Origin: JACVRW01 sp963821275
GTDB taxonomy: Bacteria; Actinomycetota; Thermoleophilia; Solirubrobacterales; Thermoleophilaceae
Length of the DNA stretch: 64,000 nt
Direction of reading: 5' to 3'
Assembly (NCBI GenBank): GCA_963821275.1
Contig: CAWGDF010000014.1
Span: 25,386 to 89,385 of the forward strand
The notes under the pieces were generated by a model. That model ran no database searches, was not told the origin of the DNA, and saw nothing but the letters and a program-made list of their open reading frames with translations. The translations under genes were made by a program, and so were the position numbers. This document shows, piece by piece, positions 42,523-52,757 of the stretch (within the stretch, counting starts at the first letter, position 1; every line of letters starts with the position of its first letter).

Positions 42523-43035
42523 CCGGTTCGCAAGGCGCTCCTAGGCATCAAAGAACGCACGGCGGGAAGGCGGTGTGCGCGCGTCGAAAGTCTGGCCCTG
42601 GAGCTGACCGTGCTGTCCGTGCTGGATTCCGCGGGGCGGCGTCGCTCGCCCGCGACAATGCCGGGCGACCACGCCGGGCGCCCGTCGCGAAACAAGGGAT
42701 GCGCTACCCGGCTGACCCGCCGACGGTCGAGGAATCGTCGCGGTCATGCGCCTCACTCCCGCGTCGGGGGTCGCGCTCGCCCGCGACGGCCCGAGCTGCC
42801 CGTCGGACCGCTCTTCTGCATCATCGACGGCCCTCCCCGCGCGCGGCTGTGGTCGAGCGCCGCGGCTCGCTCCGAGCTCCGTCGGCTTGCCGCCCGAGCG
42901 GGCGTCCGCGGCCGCTGATCGCGCGCCACGCTGCGGTAGGTTGCGCCCATCGAGGCTAGAGAGCCATCGGGTAAGGCGGCGGGCGCCCGCACTCGTGGCC
43001 GCGTTCCCGACGCCGAGATCGCCGCGCTGCGCGAC
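42523..43035. other. No recognisable gene
   Basis: This 513-base stretch is GC-rich and has long open frames on both strands, but their translations are low-complexity Arg/Ala/Pro/Ser sequence without motif or ribosome-binding site. The DivIVA-like frame can be read back to about 42940 without a usable start codon. Confidence 0.5.
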
Positions 43036-43611
43036 GTGCGCTTCTCGACGGCGGTGCGCGGCTACGATCGCGAAGCGGTCGACCAGTACGTGAACCGCGT
43101 CAACCAGGTGATCGCGGAGCTCCAGATCACCGCCGCTCCGGAATCCGCGATCCGGCACGCTCTCGAGCAGGTCACGGACGAGACGAAGGGGCTTCTCGAG
43201 CGCGCCCACGAGACGGCGGACGAGATCACCCGCCGCTCGCGCTCTCAGGCCGACGACCGGATCCAGGGCGCGACGCAGGAGGCGCAGCAGCTGCAAGACG
43301 CGGCCGAACAGGAGGCCCGCCAGCTGCGCGACAACGCCGCCCATGAGGCCCGGGAAGTGCGCGAGGCGGCCGCCAAAGAGGCCCGCGAGGTCCGCGAGGC
43401 TGCGCAGCGCGAGGCACGCGAGACTCGCGAGGCCGCCGAGGCGCGCGTCCGCGAGCTCGAGGCCGCCGCGCAGGCGATCATCGAGGAGCGCGCCCGCCTG
43501 ATCAGCGAGCTGCGCGCGCTCATCCGCCGCCTCGGCGAGTTCGCTGACGCGGCCGCAGGCCGCCCTCCGGGCTCGCCGCCGGCGCCACCGGAGGCTGATC
43601 TACCAGCCTGA
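43036..43611 (+). CDS. DivIVA-domain coiled-coil protein
   Basis: 191 residues. The N-terminal FSTAVRGYDREAVDQYVNRVNQVIAEL is the DivIVA lipid-binding motif, followed by about 110 residues of Arg/Glu/Ala coiled coil built on repeats like AREVREAAAKE and a Pro-rich tail. DivIVA-like proteins bind negatively curved membrane at septa or poles. GTG 43036 is the only start in frame, although conserved-looking sequence (EIAALRD) precedes it, so the N-terminus may be mis-set or the gene lightly damaged. Confidence 0.72.
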   Translation: MRFSTAVRGYDREAVDQYVNRVNQVIAELQITAAPESAIRHALEQVTDETKGLLERAHETADEITRRSRSQADDRIQGATQEAQQLQDAAEQEARQLRDNAAHEAREVREAAAKEAREVREAAQREARETREAAEARVRELEAAAQAIIEERARLISELRALIRRLGEFADAAAGRPPGSPPAPPEADLPA

Positions 43612-43884
43612 GACTCGAGCCGCCGGCTTCCCGGCTGGCTTCCCCCGGCGCCGTGCGTCGCGGGTTGCTCTCGTCCGGCGACACTGTCGGTCGGACTTGG
43701 GAGGCGCGTCAGCTGCTGGGTGGCAGCCGAGCGTTCACTGGGGGGGATGACCCCTAGGGAGCGCCCGCCGGTTAGGCCGGGATTGCCCTTAGGGGACATG
43801 CGCCGGTTAACCCCCGTCGATCCACCGGCTGCCTCCACTGCTGGGAGGAGTGTGCGGGAGCCATGCTGGCGGTAGACAAAACGA

Positions 43885-43900
43885 CCCGGGCCTGCCCGGG
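43885..43900. promoter_or_regulatory. Inverted repeat ahead of the PspC gene
   Basis: CCCGGG-CCTG-CCCGGG, 17 bases upstream of the ATG at 43918. Could be an operator or a leader hairpin. The rest of the 306-base gap 43612-43917 shows no gene. Confidence 0.35.
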
Positions 43901-43917
43901 AGAAAAGAGAAGAATCA

Positions 43918-44196
43918 ATGGCCGTTGCCACAAGTCCACAGATCGATCTCCACGACAACTCGCTCGCCGGCGCGCGCGCGTGGTTCGCGCGGAAGGGCCT
44001 CTCGCGCCCACGCGAGGGCCGCGTTCTGGCGGGAGTCTCGGCGGGGTTCGCGCGCCGCTATGACCTCAACCCGCTCGTCACGCGTCTGCTCAGCATTCTT
44101 GGCGTATTGGTGCTGAGCCCGCTCGTGTACGTCGCGGCATGGGTTCTGATGCCGAATGACGCAGGCGGCGCGTCGGCCGCCGGGAGCCTCACCTAA
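43918..44196 (+). CDS. PspC-domain protein
   Basis: 92 residues. LSRPREGRVLAGVSAGFARRYDLNPLVTRLLSIL is the PspC signature, followed by one membrane helix (VLVLSPLVYVAAWVLMP). PspC-type proteins sense or report envelope stress. A purine-rich AGAGAAGA precedes the ATG. It stands alone; no pspA is nearby in the window. Confidence 0.88.
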   Translation: MAVATSPQIDLHDNSLAGARAWFARKGLSRPREGRVLAGVSAGFARRYDLNPLVTRLLSILGVLVLSPLVYVAAWVLMPNDAGGASAAGSLT

Positions 44197-44451
44197 CGGG
44201 CGCTACCGTGCGGGCGTTGTCGCCCGCGAGCACCAGGCCGCCGCGGAATGTGTAGTCGCCCGCGGCGGCCGGTGCGCCGTACGGGCGCGGCGGCGCTCAG
44301 AGGGCAGCGCTCCAAGCCGACGTCAGGGCCCACTCCGCGCCGATTCGGCGATGGTCCAGCCCAGTCTCTGCAGGGCGCCTAGCGTAGTGCCGACGCCGAG
44401 GTTGGTGCGGGAGCCGCGGGACGCGTCCAAACGCGCGTTGCCCAAGTCCGA
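44197..44451. other. No clear gene
   Basis: GC-rich stretch between the PspC gene and the end of the FAD oxidoreductase. On the minus strand, the frame of the oxidoreductase stays open for about 40 codons after its stop (GNARLDASRGSRTNLGVGTT) and another short frame reads DYTFRGGLVLAGDNARTVAP. Neither has supporting start signals. Confidence 0.35.
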
Positions 44452-46737
44452 TCAACGCCCTTCCAAGCGGCGCACGATCTCGTCGCCGGCGGCCCGGGCG
44501 GCGCCCGCCGCGCCGGTCAGCGTATGCCATAGCACGCGGGGGCCGGCCCACACCAGGGACGGCCGCGGTTCGGCTCTCGGGACACGGCGCGGCGGCTCGT
44601 TCGGGAAGCCGGGCGGCCCATTCAGGCCCGCGATCCGCTCGAGCCTGGGCTCCCCGCAGATCGCGTTGGAGGCGAGCATGCCCGATGTGACCGCCGCCTC
44701 GAGACAGCCCGCATCGAAGCCGTTAACGGTCCAGTCGCCCGCGAGCACCAGATTGTCGAAGCGAGTGCCCTTGGCGGGAAGCCGGTGCCGGAGTGTCCCT
44801 GGCAGCGAGAGCACGTAACGCTCGGTCGGGGCGAAGTTGGCCCTCCAGAACTGATTGCTGAAGGACTCCGGCGGGCTCGCCTGCTCGGGCCGCGGGGCGA
44901 ACAGGTCGTAGTCGAAGCCCCCCTGCGTGACGGCGGCCGAGGGCCAGAGCTTGGTGCCGTGCTCGGCGATGAAGCTCTCCAGGTCCGCCTGCACGTCGGC
45001 GTCGGCAACGGGCTGATCCGGCGCGGTGGCGGTGGCGAGCACACCACAGAAGTAGGCGATGTGGCGGGCGCGCCCCTGCTCGGGCCAGTCCTCGTTCGGC
45101 AGCAGGTGTGCCATGTCGCAGTAGGTGTCGAGCGGCTCGACGAAGGTGCTCATCAGCGAGCGCGAGCTGAACTGCTGGCCGAGCTCCTGCGCATTGCGCT
45201 CCAGCCAGAGCTGGGCACCCTGGGTCACCACGCTGTTGCTCTGCTCGAGCATTTGGGCGTAGCCGCGGTCCTGCTCCTTGAGTGCGCCGCAGATCTCCTC
45301 CTGCACGTCAGGCGGGACGGCGAGGATCACCATGTCGAAGACGTCAGCGGCGTCTTCGTGGTCGGTTTCGGTGCGCTTGTGCAGGCGGAACTCGCTGCCT
45401 TGGAACGGGTCGATCTCCTGCTCCAGCCGGAGCGGAGCCTCCTTCGCCGGCTGCTTCACTTTCGGCAGCTGCTCCCAGAGTGGCTCGCTCGGCCAGGCGG
45501 GCACCGTGCGTGGGCCGTCGTCGCCGCGGTAGTGGGCGTCGAAGAGCGGCTCGTAGCGCCCGTCCAGCTCGAGCTGACGCACGCCGCTGATCTCGGTGAT
45601 CGCCCCGTTCGCATCCGGGACGACTTCCTTCACGGCGTGGAAGAACCGGACGTCGACCCCCCGCTTGGCGAGCACCTCGTAGAACGGTGCTATCACCGTG
45701 TCACCCATCGCCCCGCGCATCCGGTGAAGCACGGATCCCTGGTAGTGGAAAACACAGCGAATCGCGCCCTGGAGCGCGCGCCCGGCCGCCATCCGAGGCT
45801 GAGCCGTGTCTCCTCCCTCGAAAGCGAAGCAGCCGCAGTAGAGCGCGCGCAGGAGCGCCGGCCAGTTCTCTGGGTCCGGGGCCAGCTCGAGCCCGTGCGC
45901 GCCGAGCCAGTCGGCGAAGTCGAGGCCGTTGATGCTGTCGAAGCCCTTCAGGAGGAGCTCATCGCGCCAGACGCCCCGAAGCACCGCGAGCAGCACGGCC
46001 AGGGTGTCGAGGTAGAACCGAACGTGGGGGTCGTCGCGCCAGTCCTCAGGCACGACCCTCCCTGCCATTTCCTCGAACTCGTCGGCCACCTCGACGACGT
46101 CTACGCCGAGGTCCTCACCGACCTCGGAGAAGGCGCGGGCGACCAGGCGCTGCACCCGGCTGCCCGCACGGCCGATGCTCCCGACCAGCTTAGGCTCGTC
46201 CAGCTCGGTGATACCGACGCGCTCGAGGAGCCGCGGCACGTCGCGGCGCAGCGACTCGACATCGAGGTCCCGGCCCTCGGTCCGCCGCTCCTCCAACAGC
46301 TCGACGAGGCGCGATCCGGCCCAGTCGAGAGCCACGACCGCGAACGAGTGGAAGTTCAGCGGCCGCACGGGATTCCTCGGGAAGGACACCTCCTTGAACG
46401 ACCACTCGTCGCCGTGTCGCTGCCAGAGGATCGCCTCATCGACGTCTTGGAAGGCATTCTCGAACGACGTGAATGCGAACCGCCGAGGGTCGCGGGCGAG
46501 CTCGTCGTAGCAGCGCGTCATGAGCGCGATGGCGTTGTCGTAGGAGCCGAACCAGATGTGCAGGCCGTGCTCCTCGATGCGGTTCCCAAACTTCTGGTTG
46601 CGGCCGCTCGCGCATTTTCCGCCGAGGCGCCAGCCGGGCTGAAGGATCGTCACCTCATGATCGCCCCGGCCCGGCTCGGTGAGCTCGAATGCGGCGGAAA
46701 GCGCCGACGGCCCTCCTCCGATGATCACGATTTTCAT
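44452..46737 (-). CDS. FAD-dependent oxidoreductase, phytoene-desaturase-like
   Basis: 761 residues. MKIVIIGGGPSALSAAFEL is the FAD-binding Rossmann motif, followed by HEVTILQPGWRLGGKCASGRN and, near the C-terminus, FDNLVLAGDWTVNGFDAGCLEAAV, the FAD-binding end of amine-oxidase/phytoene-desaturase-type enzymes. The large middle region is longer than in usual desaturases. It may act on an isoprenoid, amine or lipid. ATG 46737 fits the motif; the frame can be read further upstream, but there it overlaps the divergent cyclase gene. Confidence 0.85.
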   Translation of the reverse strand: MKIVIIGGGPSALSAAFELTEPGRGDHEVTILQPGWRLGGKCASGRNQKFGNRIEEHGLHIWFGSYDNAIALMTRCYDELARDPRRFAFTSFENAFQDVDEAILWQRHGDEWSFKEVSFPRNPVRPLNFHSFAVVALDWAGSRLVELLEERRTEGRDLDVESLRRDVPRLLERVGITELDEPKLVGSIGRAGSRVQRLVARAFSEVGEDLGVDVVEVADEFEEMAGRVVPEDWRDDPHVRFYLDTLAVLLAVLRGVWRDELLLKGFDSINGLDFADWLGAHGLELAPDPENWPALLRALYCGCFAFEGGDTAQPRMAAGRALQGAIRCVFHYQGSVLHRMRGAMGDTVIAPFYEVLAKRGVDVRFFHAVKEVVPDANGAITEISGVRQLELDGRYEPLFDAHYRGDDGPRTVPAWPSEPLWEQLPKVKQPAKEAPLRLEQEIDPFQGSEFRLHKRTETDHEDAADVFDMVILAVPPDVQEEICGALKEQDRGYAQMLEQSNSVVTQGAQLWLERNAQELGQQFSSRSLMSTFVEPLDTYCDMAHLLPNEDWPEQGRARHIAYFCGVLATATAPDQPVADADVQADLESFIAEHGTKLWPSAAVTQGGFDYDLFAPRPEQASPPESFSNQFWRANFAPTERYVLSLPGTLRHRLPAKGTRFDNLVLAGDWTVNGFDAGCLEAAVTSGMLASNAICGEPRLERIAGLNGPPGFPNEPPRRVPRAEPRPSLVWAGPRVLWHTLTGAAGAARAAGDEIVRRLEGR

Positions 46738-46846
46738 AGATCTGCCTGGGCCAGAGTCTCGCTCGCGGGCGCGCCGGGTGCAACCGGAGCGCTGGCCGTG
46801 CGTGAGGGGTTCAGGTAGCGTCGTCCACACCGGATTCGTCTCTTCA

Positions 46847-49800
46847 TTGGGCTCGAACAAGACCATCGCGCTTCTGTTCACCGACCTCGTGGGGTCGACG
46901 GAACTCGCCAGCGCGCTCGGCCGGGCACGAAGCGACGACCTGCGCAGTGAGCACTTCTCCGATCTGCGGGATGCGATCGAGCTGGCGGGCGGGGAGGAGG
47001 TCAAGACCCTCGGTGACGGGCTGATGGCCGCCTTTCCGAGCTCCGGGGCTGCGCTGGCAGGCGCGGTGGCAATCCAACAGGGCGTCGAGCGGCGCAACCG
47101 GCTGGGTGGACCGGAGCTGGCGGTCCGCGTGGGCGCGGCGGTAGGCGACGCCAGCAACGAAGGCGCCGACTGGTACGGGCCGCCCGTGGTCGAGGCGGCC
47201 CGCCTGTGCGCCATGGCCAAGGGAGGCGAGATCCTGATCTCCGACGCGGTCCGCCTGCTCGCAGGGTCCGCTGAGGCTCCTCAGCTCACCCGCCTGGGCC
47301 CGCTGGAGCTCAAGGGGCTGCCCGAGCCGGTGGTCACCTGGCGGGTCGCCTGGGAGACGGCCGCGGACGGCGGTCCACCGCTGCCGACGGCCCTCAACGT
47401 TCCCCCTGCGGCCGGCTTCGTCGGGCGCGTGGCCGAGCTCCAGCGCTTGACGGACGCGTGGAGCCGGGCGCAGCGCGGTGAGCCCTGGACCGTGCTGCTG
47501 GCCGGAGAGCCTGGCATCGGCAAGACGCGGCTGGCCGCGCGGCTCGCCCAAGGCGCCCATAGCCAGGGCGCAGTCGTGCTTTATGGGCGTACGAGTGAGG
47601 ATCTCGGGCTTCCCTACGAGCCGTGGCGCCAGGCTCTCGAGCACCTCGTGGAGACCGCCGGCCCCGGGGTGCTGCGCCAGCACGTGGAGCGTCACGGCGG
47701 CGAAATCACGCACCTGGTTCCCTCACTGCGGGCGAGGGTGGAGGGCGTGCCCGAGCCTCAGGCGACAGACGCCGAAGCCGGGCGCTACCTCCTCTTCGGC
47801 GCGGTCGTCGGGCTGCTGGGAGAGATAGCCGAGCGGTACCCGCTGCTCCTGATCCTGGACGACCTCCATTGGGCCACGCAGCCCACGCTCAGCCTCCTGA
47901 AGCATGTGCAGCGGACTCTCCGGTCCACGCGTCTCATGGTGGTGGGCAGCTATCGCGAGCCGCGCGAGACACTGAGCGATCCGCTCGTCGCACTGCTGGG
48001 GGATCTGCACCGGGAGCCCCGGGTCGAGCGGGTTGCCCTCGAGGGCCTCAACGGCGCCGAGGTGCTCGAGATGATCGAAATGGCGGCCGGGCATAAGCTC
48101 GACGGGGAGGGGGCCGCGGTTGCTGATGAGCTGACCCTGGAGACCGACGGCAACCCGTTCTTCGTGACCGAGCTGGTTCGGAGCCTCACAGAGTCCGGCG
48201 CGATTCATCGCGGGCCGGACGGGCGCTGGAGCGTCCCGGCCGAGCTGCGCTCGGCCGGGGTGCCGAGAAGCGTCAACGAGGTCATCCGCGGTCGCGTGGT
48301 TCGCCTCGGCCGACACGCGGCACGGATGCTGACCACCGCCGCGACCATCGGGCGCGACTTCGAGCCGGCTCTCCTCGCCCGCGTCGAACGGATGGGCGAG
48401 GACGACGTGCTCGACGTGCTCGACGCCGCCTCGGCGGCGGCACTCGTCGCGGAGCAGCCTGATCAGTCCGGCGGCTACTCGTTCGTGCACGCGCTCATTC
48501 CCCATGCGCTCGAGCAGGAGCTGCCCGCCGCGCGCCGCGCCCGCCTTCATGAGCGAATCGCGGAGGCGCTCGAGGAGAAGCTGCCCCTGCCGGTGGCGGA
48601 CCTGGCGCGCCATTGGGGCGCCGCCAGCGGCACGCGCGCACAGGCGAAGGCCTTCCGCTACGTCTCCGACGCCGGGCGAGCGGCGCTCGAGCAGCTGGCT
48701 CCGGACGAAGCGCTCGACTGGTTTCAGCGGGCGATCGAGCTCAGCCCGGCCGTGGCCGTCGACCCCGGTGAGCAGCGGGAGCTCCTGATCGGCCTGGGCG
48801 AGGCACAGCTTCAGGCCGGCAAGCCGGAGTTCCGGGAGACGCTGCTCGAGGCGGCCGCGTCCGCGCAGGCCGACGGGGACGGCGAGCGGCTCGTTCGCGC
48901 GGGCCTCGCCAACACCCGAGGCTACTTCAGCTCGGCCGGCTTCGTGGACGAGGAGCGGGTCGCGGTGCTCGAGGCGGCGCTCGAACATGCCCCGCCCGAT
49001 GATCCCTGCCGCGCCCGCTTGCTGGCGCTGGTCGCTGCCGAGCTGCTCTGGTCGCCCGATCACGAGCGCCGCCGGTCCTTCAGCGACGAGGCCGTGGCCC
49101 TCGCGCGGGAGCGCGGCGACCGGGCCGCGCTCGCCCACGTGCTGACCATGAGGGTAACCGCTGTCTGGTGGCCCGAGACCCTCTCCGAGCGGGTGGCCAC
49201 TACGGCCGAACTGGTCCCGCTCACCGAGGCGGTGGGCGACCCCACGCAGCGCTTCTGGGCCGCGGTGTGGCGGGCGGTCACGGTGGTACAGGCGGGTGAC
49301 CTCGCGGAGGCCGACCGCCAGCTCGACCGGCAGCGGGACATCGCGGGGCGGCTGCGGCAGCCGCGGCTCGCCTTCGTTCTCGAGACCCAGCACGCGTGGC
49401 GCGCCCAGCTGGCCGGACGGCTCGACGAGGCCGAGCGGCTCGCGGACCAGGCCAGGACGCTCGGCGAACAGGCTGGGGAGCCGGACGCGCTCAGCCTCTA
49501 CGTCGGTCAGCTCGGTCCGATCCGCTGGCATCAGGGCCGGCTGGGCGAGGAGGCTGACCTGCTCTCCAGCGTGGCCGAGGCCGTACCCGCGGTCTCCGCC
49601 TTCGCAGCCATGGCCGCGCTCGCCGAGCTCGAGGCCGGACAGCAACAGCACGCCGCCGAGCGGCTCCGCGCTTCAGGCGCGCGACGAGTTCGCTTCTCTA
49701 CCGTGCGATCCCGTGCAGCTCGGCTCGCTCATCATCTGGGCCGAGGTCGCCGCCCGGCTCGCCGATCGCCAAGCGGCGTCGCTCTTGCTCGCCCGGGTCG

Positions 49801-50138
49801 AGCCGCTGCGCGAGCAGATCGCCCTCGACTCGCTCGGGGCCCTGGGCGTCGCAAGTCGCTCCGCCGGGCTGCTGGCCGCGACGCTCGGCCGCTGGAACGA
49901 GGCGGACCGCCACTTCGCGTATGCCCTCGAACTCCACGAGCGCCTCGGCGCCTCTTCGCTCGCCGTCCGGACCCAACTCGAATGGGGTCTCGCGCTCGCC
50001 CTGAGCGGTCGGCGCGAGAGCGCCTCGCGCGCGGGCGAACTGCTCAGTGCCGCCGCGGCGGTCGCGGCCGAACTGCGCCTGCCGGGGCTGAGGGAGCGCG
50101 CCCACGCGGCGCTGTCCGGGAGCGGGGCGCTGGTCTGA
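46847..50138 (+). CDS. Class III adenylate/guanylate cyclase-ATPase-TPR regulator, frameshifted
   Basis: About 1096 residues after repair. An N-terminal class III nucleotide cyclase domain (IALLFTDLVGSTELASALG, EEVKTLGDGLMAAF) is followed by an AAA/STAND-type ATPase (Walker A LAGEPGIGKTRLA; Walker B LLLILDDLHWA) and TPR-like helical repeats (RRSFSDEAVALARERGDRAAL). The frame shifts by +1 near 49670: AAERLR then LQARDEFASLPCDPVQLG; one extra base explains it. TTG 46847 is chosen from the cyclase domain start. Probably senses a ligand and makes or hydrolyses a cyclic nucleotide. Divergent from the FAD oxidoreductase. Confidence 0.85.
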
Positions 50139-50150
50139 GCGGCTAGGCCC

Positions 50151-52604
50151 TCACTGCACCGGCACCGGCGCGGCCTTCTTCTCGGCGGCGGCTGCTCCTG
50201 CGTCACGGTCGCGGAACCACTGCTCTCCCTCGATCGAGAAGTTCGGGACGAACCGGTCGAGCGGGCGCGGGAACCACCAGTTCGCGCGTCCGACGAGCAC
50301 CATCACGGAGGGCACGAGCAGGCAGCGCACCAGCGTCGCGTCAACCGCGACGGCGACGCCCATGCCGACGCCGAACTGCTTGACGGTCGGGTCGCCGTTG
50401 ATGATGAAGGCGAAGAAGACGCTGACCATGATCAGCGCGGCCGACGTGATCACGCGGCCGGTGGTGCCGACGCCTGCGATCACCGACTGCTTGTTGTCGC
50501 CGCTCCCCAGCCAGTGCTCCCGGATGTGAGTCATCAGGAACACCTCGTAGTCCATCGAAAGCCCGAACAGGATCGCGAACATCATCAGCGGCACGAACGA
50601 GACGATCGGCACCTGGCCATCCAGACCGACGAGACTCGCGCCCCAGCCCTTCTCGAACACGGCGGTGACGACCCCGAACGCCGCGCCGATCGACACCAGG
50701 TTCATCAGTCCGGCGGTGAGAGGGATCACGACCGAGCGGAACGCGAGCAGCAGCAGCACGAAGCTCAACGCGACCACGACCGCGATCGTGATGATCAGGC
50801 GGCTGCTGATCTCGGACGCGAGGTCGACGTAGCCGGCGGTCTGGCCGCCGACGTTGACCGTCATGTCATTGCCCTTCTCGGCCTTCGGGATCGTCGTGTC
50901 GCGCAACTGCTCGACCAGATCCGCCGTCGCCCGGTCGGAGGGGTCGGTCGTCGGCGTCGCGTTCAGCACCGCCGCCGTGCCGTCCTTGTTGACCAGCGGC
51001 TGCGTTACCGACTTGACGCCGCTCGTCTGCTTCAGGTCGTCGCGCAGGTCCTGCAGCCGCGGATCGGTGGCCGGCTGCTCGAGCTTCTTGCGCTTTGTAT
51101 CCGACTGCTGCTCGATCTTGCTGATCTGCTTGTCGAGCTGTGGTTGGACCTGGGACTGCGCCTCCGCCTGCGCCTGGTCCGGCGGCATGCCCTCCGCCTC
51201 GAGCTGGCCGGCGAGCTGCTGCTCCTGCTGCTGGGCCTGCTTGTTGGCCTTGTCCTTCTGGTCCTGCTCCTGGTTGGAGAGCTTGTCAAGGTTCGCCTGG
51301 TCGGCCTTGGCCGGTTTGTTCGACAAGTCGACGCTGACCAAGAGCGGGCCGTTGGTCCCCGCGCCGAAGCCGGCCGTCAGCCCGTCCGAGGCACGCCGTG
51401 CATCGGTGCTCTGGGGCATCGCGCGGTTGTCCTGCTGGCCGAGGTAGATGTCGAGCGTCGGCAGCGCGAGCACCGCCAGCACGACGATCGCGACCAACGC
51501 GCACGGCAGGGGATGGCGCGCGACGAAGCCGCCCCAGCGCATCCAGCCGTGTGGATGATCATCGGCCTTGCGGTTCGGCAGAGGGATCGGGAGCCTGTCG
51601 ATCCGGTCGCCGACGAGCCCCAGGACCGCCGGCAGCAGCGTGATAGCTCCCAGCACCGCCACCGCCACGACCAGCGCGGCCGTGTACCCGAGCGTCGTGA
51701 CCAGCGGGATGTTGACCACCGCGAGCGACAACAGCGCGACCATCACGGTTGAGCCGGCGAACACCACTGCTCCGCCCGAGCTCGCGGCCGCGCGGGCGAT
51801 CGACTCGCTTGTCTCCATCCCGTCGCGGCGCTGCTCGAGGTGTCGCGTGACTATGAACAGCGCGTAGTCGATTCCGACGCCGAGCCCGATCATCGTCGCC
51901 AGGGTCGGCGCGACCGTCGGCACGACGGCGACGTGGCTGAGCAGGGTGATGATCGAGAGCCCGCAGACCAGCCCGATGATCGCGGTGAAGATCGGCAGGC
52001 CCATGGCCACGACCGTGCCGAACGTGAACAGCAGGACGATCACCGCCATGCCCAGGCCGATCGCCTCGCTGGAATGCGTGTCCGGCTTGGAGACCTTCTG
52101 GCCGAGATAGCCGCCGAAGCCGACCTCGAGGCCGGCGTGGCGGGCGGGGTCGGCGAGCGCGACGATCCGGTTCGCCGTGTCCAGCGTCAGCTCGCTCGGG
52201 CTCGGGCGGAGGTTCAGCGCGACGTATCCGATCGACTTGGTCTTCGACAGCTCATCGGAGTCGCTCGCCAGCGGGCTGGTCGCGCTGCGGATGGCCGGGT
52301 CCGCGTTGAATGCCTTGACCGTGTCGTCGATCGGCGTCTGGAACTTGCTCGCGGTGATCTTCTCGCCGCCCGGGGCGCGCAGGACCACCGGGTTCATGCC
52401 GTTCGCCTGCGACGGGAACCGCTTCTCGAGGAGGTCGGTCGCCGCGTGGCTGTCGGTGCCGGGCAGTGTGAGGTTGTCACTGACGTTCGGACCCAGCGCG
52501 CGCGCCCAGACGGCCAGTGCCGCGAAGATGAGCAGCCAGATCGCCAGCACGATCCACCGCCGGCGGACACATAGCCGCCCCAGACGAAACAACGCACCGG
52601 TCAT
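50151..52604 (-). CDS. MMPL-family RND transporter with coiled-coil insertion
   Basis: 817 residues with two sets of MMPL membrane helices: VLAIWLLIFAALAVWA, AVIVLLFTFGTVVAMG, GLGVGIDYALFIVTRHLEQR, and later FGLSMDYEVFLMTHIREHW. MMPL proteins export lipids, siderophores or drugs using the proton gradient. Unusually, the second periplasmic loop (residues about 427-515) is a Gln/Lys-rich coiled coil (QEQDQKDKANKQAQQQEQQL). ATG 52604 is preceded by AGGAAGGGG. Tight convergence with the cyclase gene (12 bases). Confidence 0.92.
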   Translation of the reverse strand: MTGALFRLGRLCVRRRWIVLAIWLLIFAALAVWARALGPNVSDNLTLPGTDSHAATDLLEKRFPSQANGMNPVVLRAPGGEKITASKFQTPIDDTVKAFNADPAIRSATSPLASDSDELSKTKSIGYVALNLRPSPSELTLDTANRIVALADPARHAGLEVGFGGYLGQKVSKPDTHSSEAIGLGMAVIVLLFTFGTVVAMGLPIFTAIIGLVCGLSIITLLSHVAVVPTVAPTLATMIGLGVGIDYALFIVTRHLEQRRDGMETSESIARAAASSGGAVVFAGSTVMVALLSLAVVNIPLVTTLGYTAALVVAVAVLGAITLLPAVLGLVGDRIDRLPIPLPNRKADDHPHGWMRWGGFVARHPLPCALVAIVVLAVLALPTLDIYLGQQDNRAMPQSTDARRASDGLTAGFGAGTNGPLLVSVDLSNKPAKADQANLDKLSNQEQDQKDKANKQAQQQEQQLAGQLEAEGMPPDQAQAEAQSQVQPQLDKQISKIEQQSDTKRKKLEQPATDPRLQDLRDDLKQTSGVKSVTQPLVNKDGTAAVLNATPTTDPSDRATADLVEQLRDTTIPKAEKGNDMTVNVGGQTAGYVDLASEISSRLIITIAVVVALSFVLLLLAFRSVVIPLTAGLMNLVSIGAAFGVVTAVFEKGWGASLVGLDGQVPIVSFVPLMMFAILFGLSMDYEVFLMTHIREHWLGSGDNKQSVIAGVGTTGRVITSAALIMVSVFFAFIINGDPTVKQFGVGMGVAVAVDATLVRCLLVPSVMVLVGRANWWFPRPLDRFVPNFSIEGEQWFRDRDAGAAAAEKKAAPVPVQ

Positions 52605-52695
52605 CACGAGCCCCTTCCTCTTGTCAGAGTTTCACTGCGGTCGTGCCAGTGGCACCCAATCCTCCGCGTGACCACGACCGCTCGCAAGAGGGGGA

Positions 52696-52727
52696 CCCCG
52701 CGTGTTTACCCTACGGTTTTCGCGGGG
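52696..52727. terminator. Hairpin between two minus-strand genes
   Basis: CCCCGCG (52696-52702) pairs with CGCGGGG (52721-52727) over an 18-base loop, just beyond the end of the LuxR-type gene and before the MMPL start. It is probably a terminator of the former; no T run is seen. Confidence 0.45.
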
Positions 52728-52757
52728 CCGCGCAGCCGGCCCGGGGCGAGCGCCGAA

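Noticed and set aside
44785..46818. Plus-strand frame of 677 codons through the FAD oxidoreductase
   Set aside because: Antisense shadow; the minus-strand frame has the FAD-binding motifs at both ends.
47723..49651. Minus-strand frame of 642 codons through the cyclase-ATPase gene
   Set aside because: Antisense shadow of a gene with clear cyclase and Walker motifs.
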